Assembly (NCBI RefSeq): GCF_000426385.1
Contig: NZ_AUFG01000025.1
Location: 1-55,948 of the forward strand
Source: Arsenicicoccus bolidensis DSM 15745
GTDB lineage: Bacteria; Actinomycetota; Actinomycetes; Actinomycetales; Dermatophilaceae
Length of the DNA: 55,948 nucleotides
Reading direction: 5' to 3'
Of this stretch, positions 24,800-32,615 are shown one piece after another. Below the pieces are notes generated by a model. It was not told the origin of the DNA, did not search any database, and saw only the letters and a program-made list of their open reading frames with translations. The position numbers and the translations under genes were made by a program. Each line of letters begins with the position of its first letter. Positions within the stretch are counted from its first letter, which is position 1.

Positions 24800-24945
24800 C
24801 CCTACCTCAGGTAGTCACATCCACCCGGGTTGGCACGCCAGGCCGACAGACCTACCTCAGGTAGTCACATCGGCCCGGGTTGGCACGCCAGGCGATAGAC
24901 CTACCTCAGGTAGGCACATCCGCCCGAGTTGGACCCACGGATCCC
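24800..24945. repeat. Tandem 50-bp repeats in the divergent iolE promoter region
   Basis: Three copies beginning CCTACCTCAGGTAG at 24801, 24851 and 24900, each continuing with CACATC and a (C)CCGGGTTGG element. The periods are 50 and 49 bases. A reverse-oriented relative lies at 26466-26534. The inner TACCTCAGGTA is palindromic. Confidence 0.75.
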
Positions 24946-25052
24946 TCGGCAGGGGGGTGGCATCGACGCGAGGACGACGTGATGTCAGAATGTCAGAGCA
25001 AAGTCGCCATACGGCCAGCTCGACTCGACCCGACCGACCAAGGAGCGCATCG

Positions 25053-25922
25053 ATGAGGATCGCCACCGCCCCCTGCAACTGGAACAACGGGGACATCCCG
25101 GACTTCCGGCCCTACACCGCGCCCGGCCAGATGATGGACGAGATGGTCGAGGCGGGCTACGTCGCGACGGAGTGGGGCCCCGGTATGCCGGACGACCCCG
25201 CCGTCGTGCGCTCGGAGATGTCACGGCGGGGGCTGGAGATGGTGGGGGCGTTCGTGCGCCTGGGCTACCGCGATCGCGAGCGCTGGGACGAGGCCGACGC
25301 CGCGGCCCTGGCCGTGGCCGAGCGCGTCAAGGCCGCCGGCGGATCGATCCTGGTGGCGGCCGAGCTCGGCGACGACCGCCGGGACGCCGAGGCCGGTCAC
25401 GTCGACGAGGCTCGCGGCCTGACGGACGAGCAGTGGCGCAACCTCGCCGACGGCCTCGCCCACCTCGCGGATCTGCTCGAGCCCATGGGCATGCGCGTCG
25501 TCCTGCACAACCACGTCGGCACCTATGTCGAGACCGCCGCCGAGACGCGCCGCTTCCTCGACGAGACGGACCCCGCCAAGGTCGGCTGGTGCCTCGACGT
25601 GGGCCACCTCAAGTACGGCGGCGGCGACGCCCTCGACTTCCTGCCCACCTATGGCGACCGCGTCGCGCACGTCCACCTCAAGGACGTCGACCCCGAGGTG
25701 CTGCGCCGCGCCCAGGACGAGCAGTGGAGCTTCGGCGACGCGCTGCGCGGCATCATCTTCCCCGAGCTCGGGGACGGCCTCGTCGACATCGCGGGGGTCG
25801 TGCGGTGGCTCGGCGACCACGGCTACGACGGGTGGATCGTGCTCGAGCAGGACACCACGCACAAGCACCCCAAGGACGCGGCCCGCATCAACCGGGAGTA
25901 TGTCGAGAAGCTCCTCGCCTGA
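25053..25922 (+). CDS. iolE: Inosose dehydratase
   Basis: 289 residues from ATG 25053 with AAGGAG upstream. Converts 2-keto-myo-inositol to the cyclohexanedione 3D-(3,5/4)-trihydroxycyclohexane-1,2-dione, the second inositol step. TIM-barrel metalloenzyme with RIATAPCNWNNGD at the start, VVLHNHVGTYVET, WCLDVGHLKYGGGD, HVHLKDVDPEVL and the metal-binding Glu of VLEQD. The length matches the family. It stands alone on the plus strand between two arrays of the same repeat, opposite to iolA-B-C. Confidence 0.88.
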   Translation: MRIATAPCNWNNGDIPDFRPYTAPGQMMDEMVEAGYVATEWGPGMPDDPAVVRSEMSRRGLEMVGAFVRLGYRDRERWDEADAAALAVAERVKAAGGSILVAAELGDDRRDAEAGHVDEARGLTDEQWRNLADGLAHLADLLEPMGMRVVLHNHVGTYVETAAETRRFLDETDPAKVGWCLDVGHLKYGGGDALDFLPTYGDRVAHVHLKDVDPEVLRRAQDEQWSFGDALRGIIFPELGDGLVDIAGVVRWLGDHGYDGWIVLEQDTTHKHPKDAARINREYVEKLLA

Positions 25923-25949
25923 CCCCCGCCACCAGTCCGGTCACCCCCA

Positions 25950-26344
25950 CCCCCGCCGTTGGTCACCCATGGCGTCAGGGGCTCCCCCAACCCCGACCGT
26001 TGGCCCCAATGGCGTCAAGGGTTCCCCGAACCCCGATCGTTGGTCACCAATGGCGTCAGGGCGGCCCTGTTGAACGATCCACAACGCCAATGGTGACCAA
26101 TGGCGGAGGGCGAGCGAAGATCGGGGCCACTTCTGGTTGCCCTGACCACCAGAACCCGCCCCGATCTCGGTCCCGCTCCCTTGCGCGGGGCCACCCCATC
26201 GCTGGGGAGGTTTGGTGCTGCCCTGGCGACACCGAACCTCCCCAGTGCCGGGGCGCTCAGCGGGTCCCCGAGGACGGGCCGCCAGAGTGGTCGCAGATCC
26301 GACATCAGACCGCCGCTGATGTCGGATCTGCGACCACTCTGGCG
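25950..26344. repeat. Intergenic palindrome-rich block
   Basis: No gene is seen in 25923-26534. It begins with three tandem units of about 42 bases containing CGTTGGTCACC or CGTTGGCCCC and ATGGCGTCA (from about 25957, 25999 and 26037). It continues with imperfect palindromes near 26130 and 26205. It ends in a 29-bp perfect stem with a 7-base loop at 26280-26344. It lies between the convergent iolE and iolA. Confidence 0.7.
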
Positions 26345-26465
26345 CTGCGCCCTCTTGCGCTCTGGTCCTGCGGTGCTCTGGCCCGTGTCGGGCGACGGGA
26401 TCCCGCACCGCGCGAGGCGCCCGCCCCGCGTGGGGTCGGGCGCCTCGGCATACGGCATGAGCGGC

Positions 26466-26534
26466 AGGATCCGCCTGGGTTGGACACATCGACCTGGGGT
26501 GCCAACCCAGGTCGATGTGACTGCCTGAGGTAGG
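26466..26534. repeat. Repeat copy abutting the iolA stop codon
   Basis: Read on the minus strand it begins TGACCTACCTCAGG, where TGA is the iolA stop. It continues CAGTCACATCGACCTGGGTTGG and then forms a stem. It is the same family as the array at 24800-24945, in inverted orientation. Confidence 0.65.
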
Positions 26535-28034
26535 TCAGTCGTTCTGGGGGAAGCCGAGGTTGAGGCCGCCGTGCGACGGGTCGAGCCAGCGCGCCGTGAC
26601 GGCCTTGGTCTTGGTGAAGAAGTGGACGCCCTCCATCCCATGCGCGTGCGTGTCGCCGAACAGCGAGTTCTTCCACCCGCCGAAGGAGTAGTAGGCCATC
26701 GGCGTCGGGATCGGCACGTTGATGCCGACCATCCCGACCTGCACCTCGTTCTGGAAGCGCCGCGCGGCACCCCCGTCGTTGGTGAAGATCGTCGTGCCGT
26801 TGCCGAACGGGTTGTCGTTGATGAGCTGCAGGCCCTCGTCATACGACTCGATCCGCACGACCGACAGCACGGGGCCGAAGATCTCGTCGGTGTAGATCGA
26901 CATCGACGGCGTGACCTTGTCGAACAGCGTCGGCAGCAGGAAGAACCCGTCCTTGCTCCCGCCGACCCACTCGCCGTCCCGCCCGTCGACGACGAGCTCG
27001 GCGCCCTCGGCGACCCCCGCGTCGACGTAGCCGCGGACCTTGTCGAGGTGCGCCTTGGTGACCAGGGGCCCCATGTCGACGCCCTCGCCGTTGCCCTCAC
27101 CCGTCGTGAGGGTGGCCATGCGCTCCTTGATCTTGGCGATGAGCTCGTCCGCGACCGAGTCGACGGCCAGCAGCGCCGAGATCGCCATGCAGCGCTCACC
27201 GGCCGCACCGAAACCGGCGTTGACCGCCGCGTCCGCGGCCAGGTCGAGGTCGGCGTCGGGCAGGACGAGCATGTGGTTCTTGGCGCCGCCGAGGGCCTGC
27301 ACGCGCTTGCCGGCCGCGACGCCGCGCTCGTAGACGTAGCGCGCGATCGGCGTCGACCCGACGAAGGAGATCGACTTCACGTCGGTGTTGTCGAGCAGCG
27401 CGTCGACGGCCTCCTTGTCGCCGTGGACGACGTTCATGACGTGGTCGGGCAGGCCGGCCTCGCGCCACAGGTCGGCGATGAGCCCGGTGGCGGTCGGGTC
27501 CTTCTCGGAGGGCTTGATCACGACGGCGTTGCCGCAGGCGATCGCGACGGGCACGAACCACAGCGGCACCATCGCCGGGAAGTTGAACGGGCTGATGACG
27601 CCGACGACGCCGAGCGGCTGCAGGATCGAGTAGGCGTCGATCTTGGTCGAGACGTTCTCGGAGTAGCCGCCCTTCATGATGTGGCCGATGCCGCAGGCGA
27701 ACTCGACGACCTCGAGGCCGCGGTTGATCTCGCCGACGGCGTCCGGATAGGTCTTGCCGTGCTCGGCGACGATGGCCTTGGCGATCTCACCCTTGCGCGA
27801 CTCCAGCAGCTCGCGGAAGGCGAACAGCACCCGGGTGCGCTTGGCGATGGAGGTCTGGCCCCACTCCTTGGCGGCCTCGGCGGCCTGGGCGACGACCTCG
27901 TCGACGAGCGCCTTGCTGGCCAGGTCGAGGGTGCCGGTGACCTCGCCGGTGGCGGGGTTGTAGACCTCGGAGGTGCGCTCGGCCGTGCCCTCCCACGAGG
28001 AGTGGCCGATGAGGTGGGTGATGCGCGTGGTCAT
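26535..28034 (-). CDS. iolA: CoA-acylating methylmalonate-semialdehyde dehydrogenase
   Basis: 499 residues from ATG 28034. Oxidises malonic semialdehyde (or methylmalonate semialdehyde from valine) to acetyl-CoA (or propionyl-CoA) with NAD+ and CoA, the last inositol step. Aldehyde dehydrogenase fold: SPFNFPAMVPLWF near residue 150, cofactor VGSTPIARYVY, catalytic Cys in AAGERCMAIS. The tail MEGVHFFTKTKAVTARW is typical of MmsA/IolA, and the general-base Glu of other ALDHs is absent as expected. It is last of the iolC-aldolase-iolB-iolA series, separated from iolB by a hairpin repeat. Confidence 0.93.
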   Translation of the reverse strand: MTTRITHLIGHSSWEGTAERTSEVYNPATGEVTGTLDLASKALVDEVVAQAAEAAKEWGQTSIAKRTRVLFAFRELLESRKGEIAKAIVAEHGKTYPDAVGEINRGLEVVEFACGIGHIMKGGYSENVSTKIDAYSILQPLGVVGVISPFNFPAMVPLWFVPVAIACGNAVVIKPSEKDPTATGLIADLWREAGLPDHVMNVVHGDKEAVDALLDNTDVKSISFVGSTPIARYVYERGVAAGKRVQALGGAKNHMLVLPDADLDLAADAAVNAGFGAAGERCMAISALLAVDSVADELIAKIKERMATLTTGEGNGEGVDMGPLVTKAHLDKVRGYVDAGVAEGAELVVDGRDGEWVGGSKDGFFLLPTLFDKVTPSMSIYTDEIFGPVLSVVRIESYDEGLQLINDNPFGNGTTIFTNDGGAARRFQNEVQVGMVGINVPIPTPMAYYSFGGWKNSLFGDTHAHGMEGVHFFTKTKAVTARWLDPSHGGLNLGFPQND

Positions 28035-28097
28035 GGGAGTGGTCCTTTGCTCGATGCCGTATGACGGGAAGCTGGGTGCGGGGTGCAGACCCGCCGG

Positions 28098-28152
28098 GGG
28101 TAAAGGCATCAGCCTGGCGAACGAAGGCCGGTCGATGCCTTTACCGGGGGTA
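28098..28152. repeat. Single hairpin repeat between iolB and iolA
   Basis: TAAAGGCATC...GATGCCTTTA stem with an inner GCC/GGC pair. It is one copy of the 50-bp unit found three times before rplI (55611-55755). It abuts the iolB stop (TGACCTACCCCCGG on the minus strand) and may attenuate read-through into iolA. Confidence 0.75.
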
Positions 28153-28154
28153 GG

Positions 28155-29051
28155 TCAGGAGTAGGGGAGGCGGGGGTCGACGGACTGGGCGTCCCAGGTG
28201 CCGCGCACCCAGGCGTGGGAGGGGTCGTCGCAGATGAGCCAGGCGCGCTCGTCGCCGGGCCCGGCCATGACGTTGAGGTAGTACATGTCGTAGCCGGTCG
28301 GTGCCATCGCCGGCCCGTGCCAGCCGTGCGGCACGAGCACCACGTCGCCGGAGCGGACCTCGGCCAGCACGTCGATCGGGCGGTCGTCGGTGCCGTAGAC
28401 GCGCTGGTAGCCGATCGGGTCCGGAGCGCCTGCGCCCCCGTCACGGCCCGGGCCGCCGCCACGCTCGGTCTGCATCTCGAAGTAGTAGATCTCCTCGAGC
28501 GCCGTCTCCTTGCCCGAGCGTTCCTCGTCGTGCTTGTGCGGCGGGTAGGACGACCAGTTGCCGGCGGGCGTGACGACCTCGCAGGCGATGATCGAGTCGG
28601 CGTCCAGGACGTCCGGGGTGCCGAAGTTCTGCACCTGACGGCTGGCCTGCCCGGCCCCGCGCAGCTCGACGGGGATGTCGGCCTTGCGGAGATGTTTCAC
28701 GGGGAACGACGTCCGCGCGGTCGCGTGGCACAGGGCGATCCGCCCACCCTGCGGCGCGGTGACGGTGAAGGTGGCGTCGCGCCCGACATACAGGCAGTCC
28801 GCCGGTCCGGCGAAGACCGAGGGTCGACCCTCCAGCTCGTATGCCGAACCGCCCGTCTCGACGACCGCCGCCTCGCAGGCGAGCGGCACGACGACGAACT
28901 CGTGCTCGCCGGTGGCGACCTCGCGGGACTCGCCGGGCTCGAGGTCGGCGACGAGCAGACCCGTGTGCGTCCAGCCGGGGTCGCCCGGTCGGATCCGCAC
29001 GTGGTAGTCGTCGTCACCGGTGGTGGTGGCGGGCTTGAACCAGTCGCTCAT
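28155..29051 (-). CDS. iolB: 5-deoxy-glucuronate isomerase
   Basis: 298 residues. Isomerises 5-deoxy-D-glucuronate to 2-deoxy-5-keto-D-gluconate. Bicupin of the KduI/IolB family: the segments NWSSYPPHKHDE, LEEIYYFEM and HGWHGPAMAPTGYDMYYLNVMAGP contain the His and Glu residues that bind the metal. Start ATG 29051 overlaps the aldolase stop by four bases. A short acidic/glycine-rich insertion (about residues 205-215) departs from other IolB proteins. Cytoplasmic. Confidence 0.93.
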   Translation of the reverse strand: MSDWFKPATTTGDDDYHVRIRPGDPGWTHTGLLVADLEPGESREVATGEHEFVVVPLACEAAVVETGGSAYELEGRPSVFAGPADCLYVGRDATFTVTAPQGGRIALCHATARTSFPVKHLRKADIPVELRGAGQASRQVQNFGTPDVLDADSIIACEVVTPAGNWSSYPPHKHDEERSGKETALEEIYYFEMQTERGGGPGRDGGAGAPDPIGYQRVYGTDDRPIDVLAEVRSGDVVLVPHGWHGPAMAPTGYDMYYLNVMAGPGDERAWLICDDPSHAWVRGTWDAQSVDPRLPYS

Positions 29052-30010
29052 CGTGCTCCTCCAGTGAGTGCGTGCCTGCCGGGGACAGGGTTGCTTCCAG
29101 GGGCGGGGTGGCTGCGGGCGGGGTCGCCGTGGACGAGGTGCGCGGCGACGTCGACCGCGGCGGCGACGTCCCCGTCGGGTGGGTAGAGCAGGGCGCGGCC
29201 CACGACGAGGCCGGCCGCGCTGGGGCAGGTGAGGGCGTCCGCCCAGGTGGCGTAGGTCTGCTCGGGGTCGGCGGTGGGGTCACCGCCGAGGAGCAGCGCC
29301 GGCATGGTCGAGGCGTCCAGGACGCGGGCCATGTCGTCGACGACCGGCAGCTTGAGCCAGGTGCGGGCACTCGTGGCGCCCAGACCCGCGGCGACGTGGA
29401 CGGACCGGATCACCGAGTCGGGGTCGAGGTGGTTGACCACCCGCCCGTGCGCGCCCCGCGAGGACCAGAACGGCTCGACCATCGCCATGAGCCCGGCGTC
29501 GGCGAGCTCCGTCACGGCGCGGGCGCTGGCCGTCAGGGTCGCCGCCGTGCCCTCGTCGGCGAGGTCGACGCGGGTCAGCATCTTGCCGCCGTCCAGCCCG
29601 CGTCGGGCCAGGTCGGCGGCGGCGTAGGCCGTGAACCGGTCGTCGAGCTCGAACGACGCGCCTTGCAGGCCACCGCGGTTCATGGAGCCGACGACGACCA
29701 CGTCGTCGAGCAGGCCGAGCAGGAGCAGGTCCTCGAGGACGTCGGGGGTGCCGAGCACGCCGTCGACGCCGGGGCGTGACAGGGCCGTGGCGAGGCGCTC
29801 CAGCGTGTCGGAGCGGCTGGCCATCGCCATACCGTCGTCGCGGACCCCGAGGGCGCCGCGAGCCGGGTGGTCGCAGGCGACCAGGAGCAGGCGGCCGTCG
29901 TCCCCGACGAGGGGGCGGCGCCGGCGGGCGGCCCACAGGTGGTCGATGCGCTCGGGCTCGCGCAGGCGGGTCGTGGTGAGGGCGCGGACGTCGACGCTGA
30001 CGCGGTCCAT
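29048..30010 (-). CDS. Class I aldolase of the Cgl0158/DeoC-like family (probable DKGP aldolase)
   Basis: 320 residues from ATG 30010; the longer frame upstream is iolC in another frame. (Beta/alpha)8 protein with VACDHPARGALG, FELDDRFTAYAAADLARRGLDGGKML and ARTWLKLPVVDDM, which fits the Cgl0158/deoxyribose-phosphate aldolase-like group often found inside actinobacterial iol operons. Its place between iolC and iolB, with overlaps on both sides (TGATG and ATGA), argues that it cleaves 2-deoxy-5-keto-gluconate 6-phosphate to DHAP and malonic semialdehyde, the job of IolJ in Bacillus. That function is inferred. Confidence 0.8.
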   Translation of the reverse strand: MDRVSVDVRALTTTRLREPERIDHLWAARRRRPLVGDDGRLLLVACDHPARGALGVRDDGMAMASRSDTLERLATALSRPGVDGVLGTPDVLEDLLLLGLLDDVVVVGSMNRGGLQGASFELDDRFTAYAAADLARRGLDGGKMLTRVDLADEGTAATLTASARAVTELADAGLMAMVEPFWSSRGAHGRVVNHLDPDSVIRSVHVAAGLGATSARTWLKLPVVDDMARVLDASTMPALLLGGDPTADPEQTYATWADALTCPSAAGLVVGRALLYPPDGDVAAAVDVAAHLVHGDPARSHPAPGSNPVPGRHALTGGAR

Positions 30011-31020
30011 CACTGGCCTCCTCGGCGTTCGGCGAGCAGCTGCTCGACCTCGGCGGGCGTGGGCATGGCGGTGGAGCACTCGAGCCGTCCGACGACGAGG
30101 GCGCCCGCGGCGTTGGCGAACCGCAGGATGCGCTCGAGCCCCCAGCCCTGGAGCAGTCCGTGGCAGAAGGCGCCCCCGAAGGCGTCGCCGGCCCCGAGCC
30201 CGTTGACCACGTCCATGAGGATCGGCGGGACCTCGACGCGCTCGTCGCGGGTCTTGGCCAGCACGCCCTTGGGTCCCTGCTTGACGACGGCGAGCTCGAT
30301 GCCGCGCTCGAGCAGGGCGTCCGCGGCGCGCTCGGGGTCCTCCTCGCCGACCGCGACCCGGCACTCCTCGCGGTTGCCGACGGCGACGGTGCAGCGGTCG
30401 AGCACGGCCTCGACCTCGCGCGTGGCGGTGGCCTCGTCGGGCCAGAACATCGGGCGGTAGTCGAGGTCGAGCACGGTGTGGGTGCGCCGGTCGCGGGCAG
30501 CCCAGGCGGCGTGGTGGGCGTCGCGGCTCTGCTCGTGCGACAGCCCGGTCACCGTGGCCCAGAAGATGCGCGCGTCCGTGATGGCGTCGAGCGGCATCTC
30601 GTCGGCCTGCATCACGAGGTCCGGCGCCTGGGGGTAGCGGTAGAAGTAGAGCGGGAAGTCGTCCGGCGGGAACATCTCGCAGAAGGTCACCGGGGTCGGC
30701 AGGCCCTCGACGGGGGTGACGAAGCGATCGTCGACGCCGAGGCGCAGCAGCTCGCGGTGCACGAACCGCCCGAAGGGGTCGTCCCCGGTGCGGGTGATGA
30801 CGGCGGAGCGGTGGCCGTGCCGGGCGCCGGCCACGGCCACGTTGGTGGCGCTGCCGCCGAGGAACTTGCCGAACGTCTCGACGTCCTCCAGCCCCACCCC
30901 GATCTGGTGGGGATAGATGTCGATGCCGACCCGTCCGATGGTCAGCACGTCGAACGGCTCGGGCCCGTCGGCCCGCTGGGGCCGCTCGGCGCTCGTCGCG
31001 TCGGAGGGTGCGTCAGCCAT
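30010..31020 (-). CDS. iolC: 5-dehydro-2-deoxygluconokinase
   Basis: 336 residues from ATG 31020 (a GTG lies just before at 31023). PfkB-family kinase that phosphorylates 2-deoxy-5-keto-gluconate at C6 with ATP. Visible signatures: GRVGIDIYPHQIGVGLEDVE near the N-terminus, GGSATNVAVAGARHG (PfkB signature 1), and NGLGAGDAFGGAF (signature 2 with the catalytic Asp). First gene of the iolC-aldolase-iolB-iolA operon, divergent from a GntR gene with a palindromic operator between. Confidence 0.93.
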   Translation of the reverse strand: MADAPSDATSAERPQRADGPEPFDVLTIGRVGIDIYPHQIGVGLEDVETFGKFLGGSATNVAVAGARHGHRSAVITRTGDDPFGRFVHRELLRLGVDDRFVTPVEGLPTPVTFCEMFPPDDFPLYFYRYPQAPDLVMQADEMPLDAITDARIFWATVTGLSHEQSRDAHHAAWAARDRRTHTVLDLDYRPMFWPDEATATREVEAVLDRCTVAVGNREECRVAVGEEDPERAADALLERGIELAVVKQGPKGVLAKTRDERVEVPPILMDVVNGLGAGDAFGGAFCHGLLQGWGLERILRFANAAGALVVGRLECSTAMPTPAEVEQLLAERRGGQ

Positions 31021-31095
31021 CACAATCCCTTGTGCGTCGGTGTCACGTCGGTGGGAACACGCCCAGCCTGCCTCAGCGCTCGCAACCCTGTCAAG

Positions 31096-31111
31096 GTTTG
31101 TTAGGACAAAC
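31096..31111. promoter_or_regulatory. Palindromic GntR operator between iolC and gntR
   Basis: GTTTGTTAGGACAAAC has perfect 6-base arms. Its complement GTTTGTCCTAACAAAC matches the iol motif TTTGTCC-NN-ACA found across the window. It is 76 bases from iolC and 54 from the gntR start, so the regulator probably controls both. Confidence 0.7.
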
Positions 31112-31164
31112 GGACTTTAGTGAGTTGGTGACACTTTGACATATTGCTATTACCATCACGGACT

Positions 31165-31905
31165 GTGACCATTCAGCTCCCCGTGATGATCGACCGCACG
31201 AGCCCGGTGCCGTTGTACCACCAGCTCGCGCAACAGCTCACGGCGGCGATCGAGGGTGGCGCGCTCAAGCCCGGCGACGCGTTCGAGAACGAGCTGTCCC
31301 TCGCCGAGCGCCTCGACCTGTCCCGCCCCACGGTGCGCCGCGCCATCGGCGAGATGGTCGCCCGCGGCCTGCTGGTGCGCCGCCGCGGCATCGGCACGAC
31401 GGTGGCCAACGAGGTCATCCACCGCCGTGACGAGCTCACCTCCCTCTACGAGGACCTCCAGCGCTCCGGCCGGGCCCCGATCACCAAGGTGCTCTCGTAT
31501 GACGCAGAGGCCTACAGCGAGCGCGCGGCCGAGGCACTCGGCCTGCCCTCCGACACGCCCATGCTCTCCATCGAGCGGCTGCGCTATGCCGGCGACATCC
31601 CCCTGGCGCTGCTCCACAACTGGCTGCCGCCGCGCTTCGCCGACATCACCGAGGCCGAGCTGACCGAGCACAGCCTCTACGAGCTGCTGCGCGACCGCGG
31701 CGCCAAGATGGTCGTCGCTCAGCAGACCATCGGCGCCCGCTCCCCCGGCGGCCGCGAGCGCAAGCTGCTCGAGCTCGCCAAGTCCGACCCCCTGCTCACC
31801 ATGACCCGCAAGGCGTATGCCGGCGACGGCGTGGCCGTGGAGTTCGGCGACCACTGCTACCGCGCCGACCAGTACGCCTTCGACATCACCGTGCACGAAC
31901 GCTGA
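31165..31905 (+). CDS. GntR/HutC family regulator with UTRA domain, paralogue A
   Basis: 246 residues from GTG 31165. This start aligns VTIQLPVMIDRTSPVPLYHQ with the equivalent start of the paralogue at 54669. An upstream ATG at 31144 is possible. The winged-helix domain (residues 10-75, FENELSLAERLDLSRPTVRRA) is followed by a UTRA ligand domain (LHNWLPPRF, EFGDHCYRADQYAFD). Probable repressor of the iol genes, released by an inositol-derived effector. Divergent from iolC. The leader is short and possibly absent. Confidence 0.88.
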   Translation: MTIQLPVMIDRTSPVPLYHQLAQQLTAAIEGGALKPGDAFENELSLAERLDLSRPTVRRAIGEMVARGLLVRRRGIGTTVANEVIHRRDELTSLYEDLQRSGRAPITKVLSYDAEAYSERAAEALGLPSDTPMLSIERLRYAGDIPLALLHNWLPPRFADITEAELTEHSLYELLRDRGAKMVVAQQTIGARSPGGRERKLLELAKSDPLLTMTRKAYAGDGVAVEFGDHCYRADQYAFDITVHER

Positions 31906-31921
31906 CCCGCGGGGCCGCACC

Positions 31922-32122
31922 TCAGGATCGCGCTCGCGTCGACCAGTGCGCCACCGTCACGGTGACGGCGAGGTCGTCACACTCACGCCTCGTCCGGACC
32001 GCGTCGACCACCGCGGCCTCGACCTGATCGAGGCGCTCGGCCTGGGTGAACGCACCCGGCACCTCAGGCACCTCGACCGCCCACCAGGCGCCGGACCTGG
32101 ATACTTCGGCGGTCACCTCCAT
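31922..32122 (-). CDS. HicB-like antitoxin-type protein, orphan
   Basis: 66 residues from ATG 32122. The pattern EVSRSGAWWAVEVPEVPGAFTQAERLDQVEAAVVDAVR is that of the HicB partial RNase H-like fold. No hicA-like gene is seen on either side, and the protein lacks a C-terminal DNA-binding domain. It is either a solitary remnant of a toxin-antitoxin pair or a small protein of the same fold. Sits at the edge of the mobile-element zone. Confidence 0.55.
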   Translation of the reverse strand: MEVTAEVSRSGAWWAVEVPEVPGAFTQAERLDQVEAAVVDAVRTRRECDDLAVTVTVAHWSTRARS

Positions 32123-32574
32123 GACCTGGCTCCCGTCTGATCGAAGACCGGATGAGCGGGTGGCTCGCCCCCCCCTCACGTCCGATGTCAGAGACTCACG
32201 ACTACTGCTGCAACGATGGAACAGGTGATCGTGCCGCACATGACTGTTTTGGACCGCCGTGCAGTCGCGGGGTCATCCTCGGCATCCCCCGCCAACAGCT
32301 CGCCCATGATCAAGGCTGGTCTCCCACCACTGAGGACAATCAGGCAGACGGAGAGGTCGGTGGCCTCACCCGGAGCATCGACGCATTGTCGGAGGGATCG
32401 GCGGAGTTGCGGATCGCAGCAGCGACGAAGAGCAGAACGAGACCGGCCACGCCTATGATCCGCGAACCACCATCTTGTAGCGTCCTGCGGTCCAAAGATC
32501 ATGCGCAGTGAATAGCAAAGCTCCCCAAGACGAACCCTGGCGGGGTGTCGCGCCTGACGACAATCTTCAGTCAT
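32123..32574. other. No convincing gene
   Basis: Short frames exist on both strands but none shows a recognisable family, ribosome site or typical codon bias. The GC content looks lower than in the neighbouring operons. It leads into the target duplication of the IS1634-family element. Confidence 0.4.
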
Positions 32575-32615
32575 GGGCCCCGTTGCTGAGGGTCGATGAC
32601 GTCGTCTGCCACGAC
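32575..32615 (+). repeat. 41-bp direct repeat, left copy (long target duplication)
   Basis: Begins GGGCCCCGTTGCTGAGGG and ends GTCTGCCACGAC. Identical to 34383-34423 on the other side of the IS1634-family element. Elements of this family are known to make unusually long, variable duplications. Confidence 0.8.

Noticed and set aside
32188-32574. 128-codon minus-strand frame near the HicB-like gene
   Set aside because: No family resemblance, poor codon pattern and no ribosome site; not called.
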